Shown here piece by piece: positions 23,537 to 35,600 of a stretch of DNA of 64,000 nucleotides. The number at the start of each line of letters is the position of its first letter. Within the stretch, counting starts at the first letter, position 1. The position numbers and the translations under genes were made by a program. Source of the DNA: Bimuria novae-zelandiae CBS 107.79 (Eukaryota; Ascomycota; Dothideomycetes; Pleosporales; Didymosphaeriaceae); NCBI GenBank assembly GCA_010015655.1, contig ML976704.1, forward strand, positions 397,110 to 461,109, in the 5' to 3' direction. Below the pieces are notes generated by a model, which did no database searches, had not been told where the DNA came from, and worked only from the letters and a program-made list of their open reading frames with translations.

Positions 23537-24463
23537 GCCTGATTAGGTGCTAGTGAAGGCGTATGGGCGCACGCAGGCCAGCGTGGGATAGTGAGTGTAG
23601 GCGAGTGGTAACCTGAAGGGAAGAATTGAAAAGGAAATTTACCATAAGTAAAGATTCGCGCGATATATTCTTCGTATCAGTGCACGCCCATCCACAGGGG
23701 ATATGGGTCGATGATTGAGATGGGTACGCTGTCTGTGAGCGGACGAAATGCGAGACCCGACGGGCTTCCTAACAGCTAAATCCGGTCTGGTCTGAAGTGT
23801 GGAGATTGAGAAACGGCACAGCCCGCAACTAACCCGATGCGCCGAGCCCTCCAAGCATCCCATTGCGTGCATTGCCGGTCTCTGGCCGGTCTTGTAACCT
23901 TATGCGGCGGATCAAGATCTCCAGGGTGGTGCGATTTATGCGCAGTCTAGACTGACTTTGGTTTTACTCAAACCTAGTTTAAATCTGCCAAACTTTAGCT
24001 TCATGATTTGAGATTTGATGCATACTCTTTAATCACGCGGGCGCTAAAATTATTGTGATTAGGGCTGATGGGCAAGCATTAACCTGGCATTCACTGTGGG
24101 GCACACGAAAGAAAACTAGGGTTCGCTGATTTTGTAAGCGATTACCACGTAGTGTACATAGCATCCTGGCAAGCAAGAGTACGCATCGGCGAGTATCGTT
24201 TAAGATCTCTCTCTCGCATGACTCCGTTTGGTGGGTCAAGTTTAAATGCATGACGAGCCGGCCGAGGTTGTCGATGGAGTGATATCAGTATAGTTAAGCA
24301 GTCTGGCCCTTCCGATGGATGTAGATCGCCACTGCTGGGAAGAGGATAAAGGGAAGGCTTTAATTGAATTTGAAATTTGAAATGAGTAATTGGGAAGGTT
24401 CTGAAAGTTCGTACGAACAGCAGCCGTAAACTATTTATAATCCGCGCGCGCAAGGCAGGATAC
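23537..24463. other. intergenic, no feature seen
   Basis: About 930 bp upstream of the transcription factor and downstream of the small mitochondrial protein gene. Small minus-strand ORFs here have no protein-like pattern. Confidence 0.5.
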
Positions 24464-24884
24464 TCACTGGCAATTGTTAGTGAGATGTGGCAATCGAATC
24501 TGGATTATAAAATCCACTTACCGACAGCTCTCCCTTCTCGCCCTTTTTGACTGTCTCCTGTTGCAGCTCGCTCATGTGTTTGTCGTGATCTTTCACGTGA
24601 TGGGCATCCCTATCCGCAGCAATCTTAGCCTCGGACTGGCTTGCAAGCTCCTCGTGCCAGTGACCCTCGCCCTTCCTTTGCTTTTCCAACTGCTCCTGCT
24701 TCTTCTGTTCGATTTCCTCGCCCGAGCGGTTCATGTCCTGCATTATCAGTGAGAACCGTTTCGTTTAAGCAGATGCTGTAATTCATACCTCTTTCAATAA
24801 TGCGCGGGGCGTAGTGATAAAGGTACGACGCCCCGGCGCGGAGATGCGCAATGCTAAGCGGACAGTGGGCACGCGGAGAGGCAT
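24464..24884 (-). CDS. small mitochondrial protein (fungal pet8-annotated type)
   Basis: Exons are 24789-24884, 24522-24737 and 24464-24466, giving 104 aa. Introns are 51 nt (GTATGA...TGCAG) and 55 nt (GTAAGT...CTAAC...CCAG). The third exon as modelled contributes only the TGA stop. The N-terminus is Arg-rich and amphipathic (LRVPTVRLALRISAPGRRTF), a typical matrix-targeting sequence. The body is highly charged, with EEIEQKKQEQLEKQRKGEGH and HWHEELASQSEAKIAADR. Small fungal proteins of this pattern are often annotated mitochondrial carrier protein pet8, although no carrier domain is present; true function is unknown. If the last intron is retained the protein gains about 15 residues. Confidence 0.65.
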
Positions 24885-25035
24885 TGTGGAAGAAAAATGC
24901 GATGAGTTCCTGTCGCAAATAGTGAAATGTTTAAGTAGAGCGTTGATCTCAGTGGGTTATCGGTCAATTGTGATGTCGAGGAGGTACAGACGTTGGGAGG
25001 AACTGGATGGTAGAAAGTTGTGAACAGCCATGACG

Positions 25036-25341
25036 TCACGCGCTAACCTTGGACCCTCTCGCGACACCCGACACTTCATCAACCTTATCTTGCATCTCTG
25101 TTCGTACCCCCGAAGGCTTCTTCCAGTCTCTGAAGGTCTGTACTGTATCGTGCGGCACGCGGTTGCCACGCTCTCCCATCCGCAACTGTATGAACCGAGC
25201 TAGCATGCGCCTCGTATCTGCGCTTAGCACCCCTGCCACAGGGAATTCGGCACGCAAATCTTGTAAACCATGCTTATTCAGATAAGCATCTAAATCATAG
25301 AACTCCTCGCTCGGCTGATCCTCTTCTCCGACATCCGTCAT
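25036..25341 (-). CDS. hypothetical protein, possibly the end of the upstream gene
   Basis: A 101-codon open frame starts with ATG (MTDVGEEDQPSEEFYD) and contains LDAYLNKHGLQDLRAEFPVAG and MLARFIQLRMGERGN. It is in the same frame as the preceding open stretch and separated from it by a single TAG at 25360-25362. It could be a separate small gene or the C-terminal part of one larger protein. A GTTAGC donor near the end suggests a further exon. No family is recognised. Confidence 0.4.
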   Translation of the reverse strand: MTDVGEEDQPSEEFYDLDAYLNKHGLQDLRAEFPVAGVLSADTRRMLARFIQLRMGERGNRVPHDTVQTFRDWKKPSGVRTEMQDKVDEVSGVARGSKVSA

Positions 25342-25359
25342 TGACCAAGAATTGCTCGC

Positions 25360-26048
25360 CTATGCAAGGGGTGTCGGCCCGTTGTTGTTTTCTTTCCGGA
25401 CTAGCTTTCGACTGGATGAAGCTGGTGGAGAATCGGGAATAACAATCTCGCCGACGTCATAGTCCTCGATTTCACTATCTCTCATTTCGACGCCGTTGAT
25501 ATTCCCGTCGACCGTAATTGGATCACTTGATAGGATAAGAACGCTATCTGAGCTTTCGTCCGGGTTTCTTCGGGCCAGTCGTGCGCTTCTTCTGACCACG
25601 GGCTCTCCCGGCGCATCACCATGTCGCCTTTTCTTGTTCTTGTTAACCTCGGTCCCGTTGCGTCTGGATTTAGGTAGTGTTGCTTCTCTTCATCTGTCGT
25701 CGTGCGCCTCCTAAACCAGCCCAGGACATGTCTCACATCCGGTGCCGTCACTTCCCTTTTCCCTGTCTGTCTGCTGCTTTGAAGTCGCCTGAGGACTGCC
25801 TTGCGTAGTTGTGTCTGTACCAGGCCTAACTTGTCTTTCGTTATTTTTGAAAGCTCGAAGAGAAGCACGTAAACGATCTGTGGCACCTGCTCCTTACCGC
25901 GATGCCGAAGTTGTAGAGGCAGGCATTGTTTTACGTCGTCTATGCCCCAATTCTCACAGAGCTTTGCTGTGAGCGTGGAATCTTGTCGAAGCGCCGTTGA
26001 ATTGAGTTGGGCTATGATTTGGGCGGCGTGTGGAGAGTGGACATTCAA
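25360..26048 (-). pseudogene. hypothetical nuclear-type protein with frame break
   Basis: Two overlapping minus-strand frames look like one protein. The first part (from about 26045) contains LCENWGIDDVKQCLPLQLR and VYVLLFELSKITKDKLG. The second part (to 25360) is basic then acidic, with RRSARLARRNPDESSDSV and an EIEDYDVGEIVIPDSPP stretch. No ATG precedes the first part in frame. I could not find a splice pair with matching phase between the two parts (about 25600-25690). Either an exon has been missed or there is an indel. The basic segment would fit nuclear location. No family is recognised. Confidence 0.4.
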
Positions 26049-26307
26049 TGAATTGGGTCCTTATAAACGTGGGCGGGACTAGTTTTTAACTGCGAGAGCA
26101 CGGAACAGTTTCAGCCTGGAAGTCACGACTCGCGGTCGAAATAGAATTCATGACCATCTGGACGCAGAAATGATTGACTAGGGACACCGGTACCATCATT
26201 TCATGTGGAACTCACGTGCAGCGTTTGGAACTATCTGCGGACAGACCCCCTATGGTCCGTCCCTTCAACTCCCATCTCTTTACTCACAATACAACCGCAG
26301 ACACAGC

Positions 26308-26802
26308 TCACACCTCTTCTACCAAGACCCCTCCCACCCCAACCCCGCCCCTCCCCGCGAAATTCTTCCTCGTCCGATACCCCCTCCTACACGCGCCCCT
26401 CCGCCTCAGCACCGGCGACACACTCCGATGATCATAGCCTCCCCTCGGCATCACGCGCGGCATCTCAGCGACGCAATTCGGCAGCGAGACTCTGCGCGCA
26501 TAGGGCGACGCAGCGTGTAAGCGGGCGACTTCAGCGGGGTCGATGAGCGCTTCACCCCGGGGCTGGCGATGGGGCCGTGGAGGGTGCGGGTGCGGGTAGA
26601 AACGGTCGTGGGCGTTGTACGGACGCATAATCAAAGACGGTGTGGGTTGGATGCTTCGGTCAGCTTTTAAGCGTGTGTAAAGGGATTGATTTGCTGTGGG
26701 TTTTGCGTGTTCTGAGGACGCTTTAGTATTAGATATGTCCTTTTGAGTAGATTTCAGAAAGGGTTTATATAGTGATTGAGGGCGGGGTTTGGTCAGCTTC
26801 AT
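26308..26802 (-). CDS. hypothetical basic protein, 164 aa
   Basis: Single-exon minus-strand frame with an ATG start. The Lys/Arg-rich N-terminus (LYKPFLKSTQKDIS) is followed by a His/Pro-rich stretch (FYPHPHPPRPHRQPRG), then DPAEVARLHAASPYARRVSL and an Arg/Gly-rich tail. There is no signal peptide or membrane segment. Low complexity and overlap with proline-rich frames on the other strand reduce confidence. No family is recognised. Confidence 0.4.
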   Translation of the reverse strand: MKLTKPRPQSLYKPFLKSTQKDISNTKASSEHAKPTANQSLYTRLKADRSIQPTPSLIMRPYNAHDRFYPHPHPPRPHRQPRGEALIDPAEVARLHAASPYARRVSLPNCVAEMPRVMPRGGYDHRSVSPVLRRRGACRRGYRTRKNFAGRGGVGVGGVLVEEV

Positions 26803-27060
26803 CGTGTTGTGCTTTGTGAGTGCGGCGATGAATAAGAAGATTACTGGGAGGTCTCTTGGAGTTACAGGTGCACTGAAGTAGTTTGCTGTTTCATCGGTAT
26901 CGGAATGTGATGCTGTCTAGCAGATGTGTTAGGTGAGGTGTCATTCACCACACTGGCGATGCGTTGGCAAACGCGGCGTGTTGGTGGATGGGTTCAAGCG
27001 ATCGCGTGACCATTGCATTCTTCAACCTAGAACCGTTATCTACCAAAAGTAAGGCCCCTT

Positions 27061-28251
27061 TCAACCGCCTCTCGTACTTCTCCGCGTCGTCTTGGCTTGC
27101 TGTCCCGCATACATCCCCGGAACAGCATGCCCACCATTACGCGTCCGCGTCCGCGTTGGCCCTGATCTTGTTAATATCGTCCGCACTTCCGCTGCGAGCA
27201 TCTCTGCATTGGTGTGTCTGCCCCTTCTAGGCCTTGCAGGAGCTGCAGGTGGTTGAGGTGGAGGTTGAACTGCTGGAATTTGGGCTTGGGTTTGAGCCTC
27301 AGCTTCCCTAGCCATGAACTCCTCTATCGTCGGAGTCGGGTTCGTATGTCTAGGCTCGCCTTGTGTCGCAGACTTCTTCCACGTTACAGGCCTTTTGGGG
27401 TCTGGCTTCTCGCCCGAGATCTCGAGTGAGGTCTTTTATTACTGCCCGGTGGAGAGGTCTTCTTGCTCCCAGATGAAGGCGTCTTATTGTTCTCTCGTGG
27501 ACATGCCTTATTGCTTCCCGGTGGAGATGCATTATTGTTTTCTGGTGGAGATGTCTTGTTACGTTCTTGTGGAGGCGTCTTATTATATTCTTGTGAAGAT
27601 GCCTTCTTGCCTTCTTGTGAAAATGTCTTATTGCTCCCTGACCCTGACGAATGCGGAGGCCGCCGCTGGACAGGTGGTGTAGGTTCTTTATACAACTCGT
27701 CTGGCTAAAATCGATCGCTGCTGCATCTATTCTAGGAGGGATAACTCACCATCGTCATCCCAAGCGTCGCTGTCGTCATCATCATTCTCATCACTATCCC
27801 CTCCACCATCACCATCTTCCCCACCTTCCCCATGCTGTTCCTCCTTAGCCTCCTCATAATACATGTCCACTAACCACTAACCCCATAATACTTTCTTCCC
27901 AGCACTTCCCCCCCCTTTCATCCTCCCCACCATCTTCTCCTTCAAAACCTCAACCGCATCCTTAATATCCCCCACATCCACATTTTCCGCCAACAACCCC
28001 AACTCCTCCAGCACCCTCGGATCCCAGTTCCGCATATCCGACTCCGTCAGCTCCGCATACTCGGCCTTCTCGGCGCGCGGGGGAAAGAAGAAGTCTGCAT
28101 GCCATGTGGGATGTGCGTCGAAGAGTTCGACCGCGGCTAGAAGGTCCCAGTGGTGTGCGATGTTCTGCAGGACGAGATGGGTGCAGGTTTGCCAGTGTGA
28201 GGGGCGCGTGGAGAAGGGTTGGAGGGACGAGGTGGAGAAGGGGACTGTCAT
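27061..28251 (-). CDS. hypothetical multi-exon protein with 8-aa tandem repeats
   Basis: Four open blocks in series on the minus strand seem to belong together. The first is 27877-28251, with HWQTCTHLVLQNIAHHWDLL and DAHPTWHADFFFPPR. Next is an acidic block at about 27745-27870 (ENDDDDSDAWDDD), ending at a GTGAGT donor. A Pro/Asn/Lys repeat block follows at 27384-27695. The tail, 27061-27315, is rich in Pro/Ala and Arg/Thr. The first two blocks are in the same frame, separated by a TAG at 27874-27876. The repeat block can join the tail through a 38-nt GTAACG...CTAG intron that restores phase. Exon limits are tentative. Acidic and basic low-complexity regions suggest a nuclear or scaffold protein. 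No family is recognised. Confidence 0.4.
27441..27632 (-). repeat. 24-bp coding minisatellite (8-aa repeats x8)
   Basis: Eight consecutive 24-bp units encode variants of NKTSPPGS (for example NKTPPQER, NNASPPGS, KKTSPPGS). Units are degenerate, diverging at several positions each, but the period is constant. Confidence 0.8.
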
Positions 28252-29017
28252 GTTAGGATTTCAGACCAGGGAGAGTGGTTCTTGTACTGATAGCTCTGTG
28301 GGAGCATTGTTTTTGCCTCATTTTTGGTTTCATTTTCGAGGTTATTAGAGGGTATTTGGGCTTTGTCGCAGGCGGGCTTTGAGCGCCGGATTTGGCTTAG
28401 TGGGGATGGTTGTGCAACCTGCTTGATGGAGGACGAGATCTGGTGACCCTGGAGGAGGTTGTATTGTATATGTGTGAAAGCGCATAAGCTTGGGGTTGCG
28501 AGCCTGGTTACTCGTCGGGGTATGGTGTGGTCACCAGTAGGATCTCCGCTATGCGTTCGGGTGCCAGAAATAAAGCTCACGGTCTTCAATCGAGCTCTCC
28601 AAGCCTTGCAGATGCGGTCGTATCATCGGTGCGCGTGCGGTATGGCCCCAATAGACAACATTAGGCTTGCTTCGCTGACATCTCGATTTGGACAAGATGT
28701 GCGCTGTGAAAGGAGTCTAGACACTAAGATTGGCTTTGAGACCAGAGTAGAAAGTAGCTGCTTGCAACGTATATGTGCATGATCATTAACATATGTAGCT
28801 CAATTGTGCGCCCCTCCAATTGGCGCCGAAAAATATCATTGCCACCGATGAGCGCCGCTCCATGTAGCGCAAATTCAAAAACGCCAGACCTGCCAAACAA
28901 TGTAGCCAAAAGCAAATAAAAATGCGATCAGACGACGTCGGTCGAGTGGTATGCTGCATGCGGAACAAAAACGCCAAACGCTATGAACGAAAGAGAAGCT
29001 GAATGTAACATAAACGC
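28252..29017. other. intergenic, no supported gene
   Basis: A 113-codon minus-strand frame (28248-28589) overlaps the start of the previous gene. It lacks protein-like pattern and more probably represents 5' untranslated sequence. Confidence 0.4.
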
Positions 29018-30356
29018 TCAAGAAGAATGAGATCGGAAAAGCATTTTCAGGCCTGATGGTTCCTTCTTTTTGGCCTTTTCTTTGACGGTCTTGCTGCGGG
29101 ATGTGGAGGAAGACTTGGTGGTCTTTTCACTGCGAACCGACTTTGCACGATGGGACTTGGAGCGATGTTCGCCATCTTTCCTCGACCGGGCGCTGCGTCG
29201 CGACTTGATGTCATCCTCATCGAGGACTCCTTCGGCGACCAAGGTTCGCGTCGCTCCAGGGGTGATGAACTCGCCGTCGACGGAGGTCCCAGCACTGTCA
29301 GCCTCGACGTCTGCAATGCCACGTCGCCAGACCTCGATACGACTCAGCTCCGGCGGTTCTAGCTCGTCTAGCATCAACGGCTCCTGAACAGATCCTCGAA
29401 GGGCTTCCATGGGCATAGCCATGGGCTCGCCTTGATCCTCTTTCTGAGCCTGCAGCTTCTTGACAATCTTGTACCCACCGAGCGCAACGACAGTGACGCC
29501 GACTGCAAGACCTCCAGCGATCATGAATTGAGGACTCGCGAGCAGAGCGACGACGGCTGGGAAACTCTTTGCGAGTACAGGTAGGACACTAGGCCCCATC
29601 TTGCGCAACATGGTGCTGATCTCACCCAGGGTAAGCGCAACCGCGGCAAGCGCATCCGGGTTCTTTTGCAGATTGTCGACCATTGTGGTGACGGAGTACT
29701 GTAAACAATTTGCCTCGTCCAGGAGCATGGTGATCTTTGACGCCTTCTCCCGCAGCTCTCCCTCCTCGTAGCGCTTGTCTGGCAACGGCGGCGGGACCTC
29801 TCCGTAACAAAGATCCATGTCGATGCCAGGATCGGATTTCCGTCGCCTGGAGTCCTCGTGCTTGGTTGCGATCAATCCCTCGGTGTTGCGTCTGACGAGC
29901 TCCATCTTGTGACCGTCGTGGGCCGCACCTGCCAGGTCATCCTCGAAGCGGTGCCGGCTGCGGCGCTGCGATGCGCTGTCGTTGGCATAGAAGGTGTCGG
30001 TGTAGCCCCGTTCAAGTGGGGGCCGCGAGGCGGGTTGGTGGTGGTGCGACTTGGAGCGATGAGAGTGCTTGGAGCGGTGCGAGGATGCACGCGAACGGGT
30101 ATCGTCATCCAGGCGCACCGCCTTCATGCCCTCACGGAGCTTCTTCTCTTGCAGCGCGGCATTGCGCTCCGCCTGAATCTCCGCCTTGCGCTCGCGGTAG
30201 GCCGACTTGGCCTCCTTGAAGACATTGATGATGTGCTTGGACTGGGAAAGCGGTCAGTGGGTACGCGGGGAGCTAAAACCCGAGGGAAGAGCGACTCACG
30301 CTACTGACAACCTTCCCCGACCGATTGATGACGGTGATGGTCTCTCCTACGCCCAT
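29018..30356 (-). CDS. conserved hypothetical protein with one membrane segment, 426 aa
   Basis: Two exons, 30300-30356 and 29018-30241, with a 58-nt intron (GTGAGT...CTTTCCCAG). The N-terminus begins MGVGETITVINRSGKVV and runs into a Lys/Glu/Arg-rich helix (KEAKSAYRERKAEIQAERNA). A Ser/His/Arg-rich stretch follows. A central helical region has MVDNLQKNPDALAAVALTLG, followed by a hydrophobic segment FMIAGGLAVGVTVVALGGY. The C-terminus is again Ser/Lys/Arg-rich. The central block looks conserved in type, the ends disordered. I do not know a function. The start is supported by the conserved-looking first exon and clean splice sites. Confidence 0.75.
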
Positions 30357-32658
30357 GGCGGAGAGTCGCAGGATCGGCCGCAGACGAGCGTGTGGTGTGT
30401 AGTGGAACGTTCAACAGCGGACGCCGCAACGTAATACTTGTTTGATAAGTACGAGGCGGTCAGGAAGTATCAATGCTCCGGCGCCGCACGTCGGCTGCTC
30501 CACCAGGCTTTATCCACTTCCCTGAGACACCCGCGCCAGGGTCTATTTAAGACGTCCGAAGCAATTCCACGAACAAAGGGCCAGGTGCTGGCGTTACGAG
30601 TGAGGCGGCTGGCAGACTTTGGGCACACCAGTCATGCCGGCCCGCCCAAGTTGGTTCAGACGATAGACGGCCGCGGGGATCGCGGCTCGCGGTTTTAGAA
30701 TGGCCTATTCCCTGACGCTGCGTGATGACACTGAGGCGGCATTCGCTGGCATTCGCGGGCGCCATGGAAGAGGCGGCGGAAAGAGGGAAGAGGCAGGTTG
30801 GTAGGTGTGGCGCCCTCCAAATGGTTGTAACGAGACATCGCGAAGCTCGCTACAGTTAGCGGCCGTGTATGCGACCAGCGTATCGCCGTGCATTTCCAGC
30901 GCCTGCGAGCCCCGCTATTGGTGTGCTATATTCACTGCCCTGGAGCGCTCTCTATTGCTGCATCATCCGGGAACGTGTCGCATGTGGGAGTGGACGACCG
31001 CCTGTGATCCGATGCATGCGCGACGCAATGGCGGCACCCAAATGCCGCGGACAAGCCAACGCGTCTGCATGGAAAAAGTCCGCCATTGCTGCCCAAGTAC
31101 CGATACAAGTTGCCCATCAATGGCCACGACGCTCTCAGCTGTCATGATCTTCGTCAGGTAGGGATCCAGCTACCAGAAAGCTCTCCACCCAAAAGCGTAC
31201 GCCACAGCTGCTGTGGCGGTGTTTCGTCACCAGAATGGTTCCAGATCTGTCCCACAACCAGACACCTGGAGTTGGGAATCTGTGGGGAAGACGGAGATGG
31301 TGGCGACTTGCATAGATGCTGTGTCTGTGGCCAAAATTGTGGCTTGGGTATGGCGCGTTCATAAGCCCTCAGCTTGCTCTATCTTCTATCGTTGCTTCTG
31401 GCCGAGTGTCTTGGGAGAATGTGACTGGACCGGATGTGTCGTTGTTGGGCGCTATGGTGAGGCGTGAGCGATTTCGTGTCACATATCCCTCAGTTAGTAT
31501 GCCAGCAGAACGTAAGCAATCGGAAGGCTTTCAGATGCAAAGTTGATCACGGCCTAGAGTGGAAGATGCATGCGGCGCAACATGCATAGTAAACGCGGGT
31601 GGGGCGAGCCGTATCGTAACGTGACAGGACCAAAGTCAGGAAGATTGGTGATACGGGCCTCAGTCGTACAGGTATTGCGAATTGTCAAACGCGAATGATG
31701 GAAATTGATGCCATAGTTCGTGAAATTCAAAGAAGCTTGCCCTGGAGAGATAAGTCGAAGCAGTGGACACGCGCCTTCCGATTTCCTCTTCCGAGTGACC
31801 GTTGTGGTAGGAGCGACCCATTGAAGAAATGCCACCACCCGTAGACTTCACAGAGGCAAGGACATCCCATTGAAGCCTTCCACTAGCAATAGCCATCTCG
31901 GTTTGTCCTGCCTTGTGAGCTGTCTACGAGACAAGCGGTATGGCGAACAGAGACAAATTTTACATGTTATACATTATGCAAAAAGCTCATTTCAATATAC
32001 AAATACATAGCCAGATTCTGAACGCTTCAACAGAGATCGCGCCACTTTGAGGAGCAAGCTCGCCATCGAGGATTTTCTTACGGCCAGGGCTGATTCGGAG
32101 CGGTGAGAGTCATGGTTGGGCCTCAGCAGGGATCGGATTCGGAAGACGTGCACGAGACATCTGCTTCCAGTTATCAGCTTTCCTCCATCTCTTCGAACAG
32201 GAACAAGACCCTTGAGCATGACGATGTTCATCAGGCAAACGCAAGCCATCACAGCCGAATTGCAGACAGCTCGGTAACACAGCATATCGCTTTCAATGGG
32301 AGACAGTCAGCATATTCTTTTCCGCATCTTCTATCAGCGTGTAGCGGCGCCCGCAGAACCATGCGGCCCTCGCTGAATTCGATCACGTCGCGGGAAATCT
32401 TATCGGGTGTTAGAGGAGCATCTGTGGAAGGTACGTTCGTGTTTGCGAGCCATGGATCCGGCAAACGATATTTGGAGTTCCACGATATCGCATCTTGAGA
32501 CTCGTATTACCCTGCAAACACCATTTTCGAAGCGTGAGACGGTTTAATTGAAAGCGAAAGGGTCCAGGCTGGCCGTAAAGAGAACCGACGAAGACCCACT
32601 ATGAAAACGGCCCGCAAGGCTACGACTTAGTGGGGTTTCCAGGGTTCGACGCACGGCG
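30357..32658. other. 2.3-kb divergent intergenic region
   Basis: It lies between the starts of the 426-aa gene (-) and DUG2 (+). Many short ORFs exist on both strands (for example 31660-31896 minus and 32103-32498 plus). None has recognisable pattern, and no consistent splicing links them. An unrecognised small gene or ncRNA is possible. Confidence 0.45.
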
Positions 32659-35600
32659 ATGTCATTTCCTACATTCACACTGCGCGACGATGTTTTGGCG
32701 CGCGTGCAGGCTGACCCCTTGATGGCAGAGCTCTCCCAGCACGCCGGCGCGATGGATACGAATGGCCTTGCAAAAGCCGCGCCGAACGATGGCCGCACGC
32801 CTACCCTTGTCCACCGCATGAAGCACGACAAGTCAATTCTCGCCCTCGCAGTCTCGTCGCAATACATCTTTGCCGGCACACAAGGAGGCGAGATACTAGT
32901 ATGTCAGATATGGCAGTAGCATCGGCCACGTGATGGAGCTGAATGTGGCAGGTGTACAGTCTCGACACGTACGAATTGCGCAGAACCATTGAAGCTCACA
33001 GAGGGAGCGTGCTCAACTTGACGTTGGCGCAAGATCAGTCGCTTCTGTTCTCGAGTGCGACAGACCCAATCGTCAATGTGAGGACACAGCAACTGCCCTG
33101 GAATAGTCCTGGGAGCTGACTTGCTAGGTCTGGTGCATTTCAGGCTTCACTCGCCTCTACGCCTTGTGGTCACCCTACGATGTGGGCGACATCTTCTGTG
33201 TCGCATACTCTTCCTGCTACAAGACCCTATACCTTGGAGCACAGAACACCAGCATACAGGTATACAACCGACTTCTTATGAACCACCAGTCTAACAGCCA
33301 CAGTGGTACGACTTGAAGCAGAAAGACCTCCGGCCGCAGCCCGACCTCGCCTCGCATCCCTCCGAACGCAAGAACCGCTTCTTCGATTCTACTGGTCCCG
33401 GCGGAGTTTCGACTCCTAGACCGCAAGGCGCAGAAACAATCGTGAGGGACGCAGTGGGTGGGCAATCCCTCGAGATCGACAGACAGGACGTCCACCAGTT
33501 CGCACATTATGGATACGTCAATTGCATGCTCTTGGGCCAAGGAATCCTTCCCGGGGCCCCGTCTGAGGAGGTGCTGGTCTCCGGCGGTGGAGACGGTCGC
33601 ATCGTGCTGTGGAGCATAGACCAGGATAATGGTGGGGCAATCTCAAGCATTTGCACGTTGGAAGATGGCAGAGAAGAAGGAGAATCTATCCTCTCCCTTG
33701 TCCGGGATGGCGCCTTCCTCTACAGCGGACGCTTTGATGGCGAGGTCAACGTCTGGGATTTGGAGACGAGACAGCTAGTCAGGAGTCTGAAAGCCGCGAC
33801 AGGTGATGTGCTCACTTTGAGCTTGGGAGGCGGTCACCTCTTTGCGGGCGGTGTATCTGGCGCTGTGCAGGTAAGTTGCATGACTGATCCGACTTTCGAC
33901 GAGTACTGACGGCGGCAGAAATACAACCAGCACTACGAGACAATATCAACTTTCCAAGCGCATGACGGGCTCATACTAGCGTCGAGATTCACGAGCTACA
34001 ACCACAAGCCCACCTTCGTGACAGGTGGCAACGACAACACCATCGTAATCTGGGAGGTACCAGACTGTGGAGGCAGTGCGGGTAACGCGAAGAGGAGCAA
34101 CAATGGTGAGTGCACGGCTAGAGACGATATTGATCGCAATATCGCTAACGTGATGTAGACTTGATGGTGGAATCCCTGAATCAATTCATTTCGTTCAAGA
34201 CGGTCTCATCGCTACCAAAGTACCGTGCTGATTGTCGCCGTGGTGCATCGTACCTTCGCTCCGTTTTTCAGAATTTTGGCGCAGCCACAGAGATGATCAA
34301 CACGACCGAACCGTGCAATCCCATCGTTTTCGCAAAGTTCAGAGGCAATCCTGCCTCTACAGCTTCGAGAAAAAAGATCCTCTTCTACGGTCATTACGAT
34401 GTCATTGCTGCCGAGAATGAACAGGGCAAATGGAAGCATGATCCTTTCACGCTCACAGGGGAAGGTGGATATCTGTATGGTCGCGGCATTTCTGACAACA
34501 AAGGACCGATCATAGCGGCCATCTACGCAGCTCATGAACTGGCCAATGAGCAGAATCTCGAATCAGACATCATCTTCCTGATCGAAGGCGAAGAAGAAAG
34601 CGGATCACGCGGCTTCGCGCAGGCCGTCAAAGCAAAGAAAGGGCTCATTGGTGATGTGGACTGGATTTTGTTGGCAAACAGCTACTGGCTGGACGATCAC
34701 GTCCCCTGCCTCACCTATGGGCTGCGAGGCGTCATCCACGCGACCGTCCAAATCGAAAGCAAGCACCCAGATCTTCACAGTGGTGTCGATGGAAGTGCAT
34801 TGCTCGACGAACCACTCAAGGACCTTGTCATGTTACTCTCCAAGCTGACTGGTTCCCACGGCAAGGTCCAGATCCCAGGCTTCTACGATCCGATCTTGCC
34901 TCTTACCGAAGATGAAGAAAAGCTCTATGAAGAGATCACCGCCACGCTTCTGCGCGGAAATCCAGACCTGGGCGATCCCGAAGAGCTGGCTCAGTCGCTG
35001 ATGCGCCGATGGCGCGAGGCATCGCTCACCATCCATCGCTTCCAGACTTCTGGCCCTGACAACTCAACCATCATCCCGCGCTTAGCCAAGGCGTCGCTCT
35101 CCTTCCGACTTGTGCCCAACCAAGAAGCTTCCGAAGTCGCCCAGCTACTTACAGACTTCCTCCAATCCGAGTTCTCCTCCCTCGACTCCAAGAACACCCT
35201 CAGAGTAACCATCGACCACCAGGCCGAACCCTGGCTCGGCAACTTCACATCACCCATCTTCCAAACCCTAGAGTCTGCCATCATGTCCGTGTGGGGTCCC
35301 ACGCTCGGCCATCGCCGCAGCTCCATCCACACGCTCAAGCACAACCTCAACTCCTTCAACCCTAACCCCAACGCCTCCTCTTACGACTCCCGACCCAGCC
35401 CCACGACGTCCAACACGCTCGCCAACGGCTCCGGCGAAACTGACGACGCAGGCGCGGACGCGGGGCCCGGCTTCGTCGCGCAGAAACCGCTGTATATCCG
35501 CGAGGGCGGGAGTATCCCCAGCATACGCTTTCTGGAAAAAGAGTTCGACGCTCCGGCGGCGCATCTGCCGTGTGGGCAAGCGAGCGATAGCGCGCATTTG

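Noticed and set aside
26205..26546. Proline/serine-rich plus-strand ORFs opposite the 164-aa minus-strand gene
   Set aside because: Low-complexity composition is a by-product of the Arg/Gly-rich minus-strand coding sequence.
30438..32498. Several 60-131 codon ORFs in the divergent intergenic region, including 32103-32498 (+) and 31660-31896 (-)
   Set aside because: They overlap in several frames, have no recognisable motif, and no splice pairs join them; kept only as intergenic.
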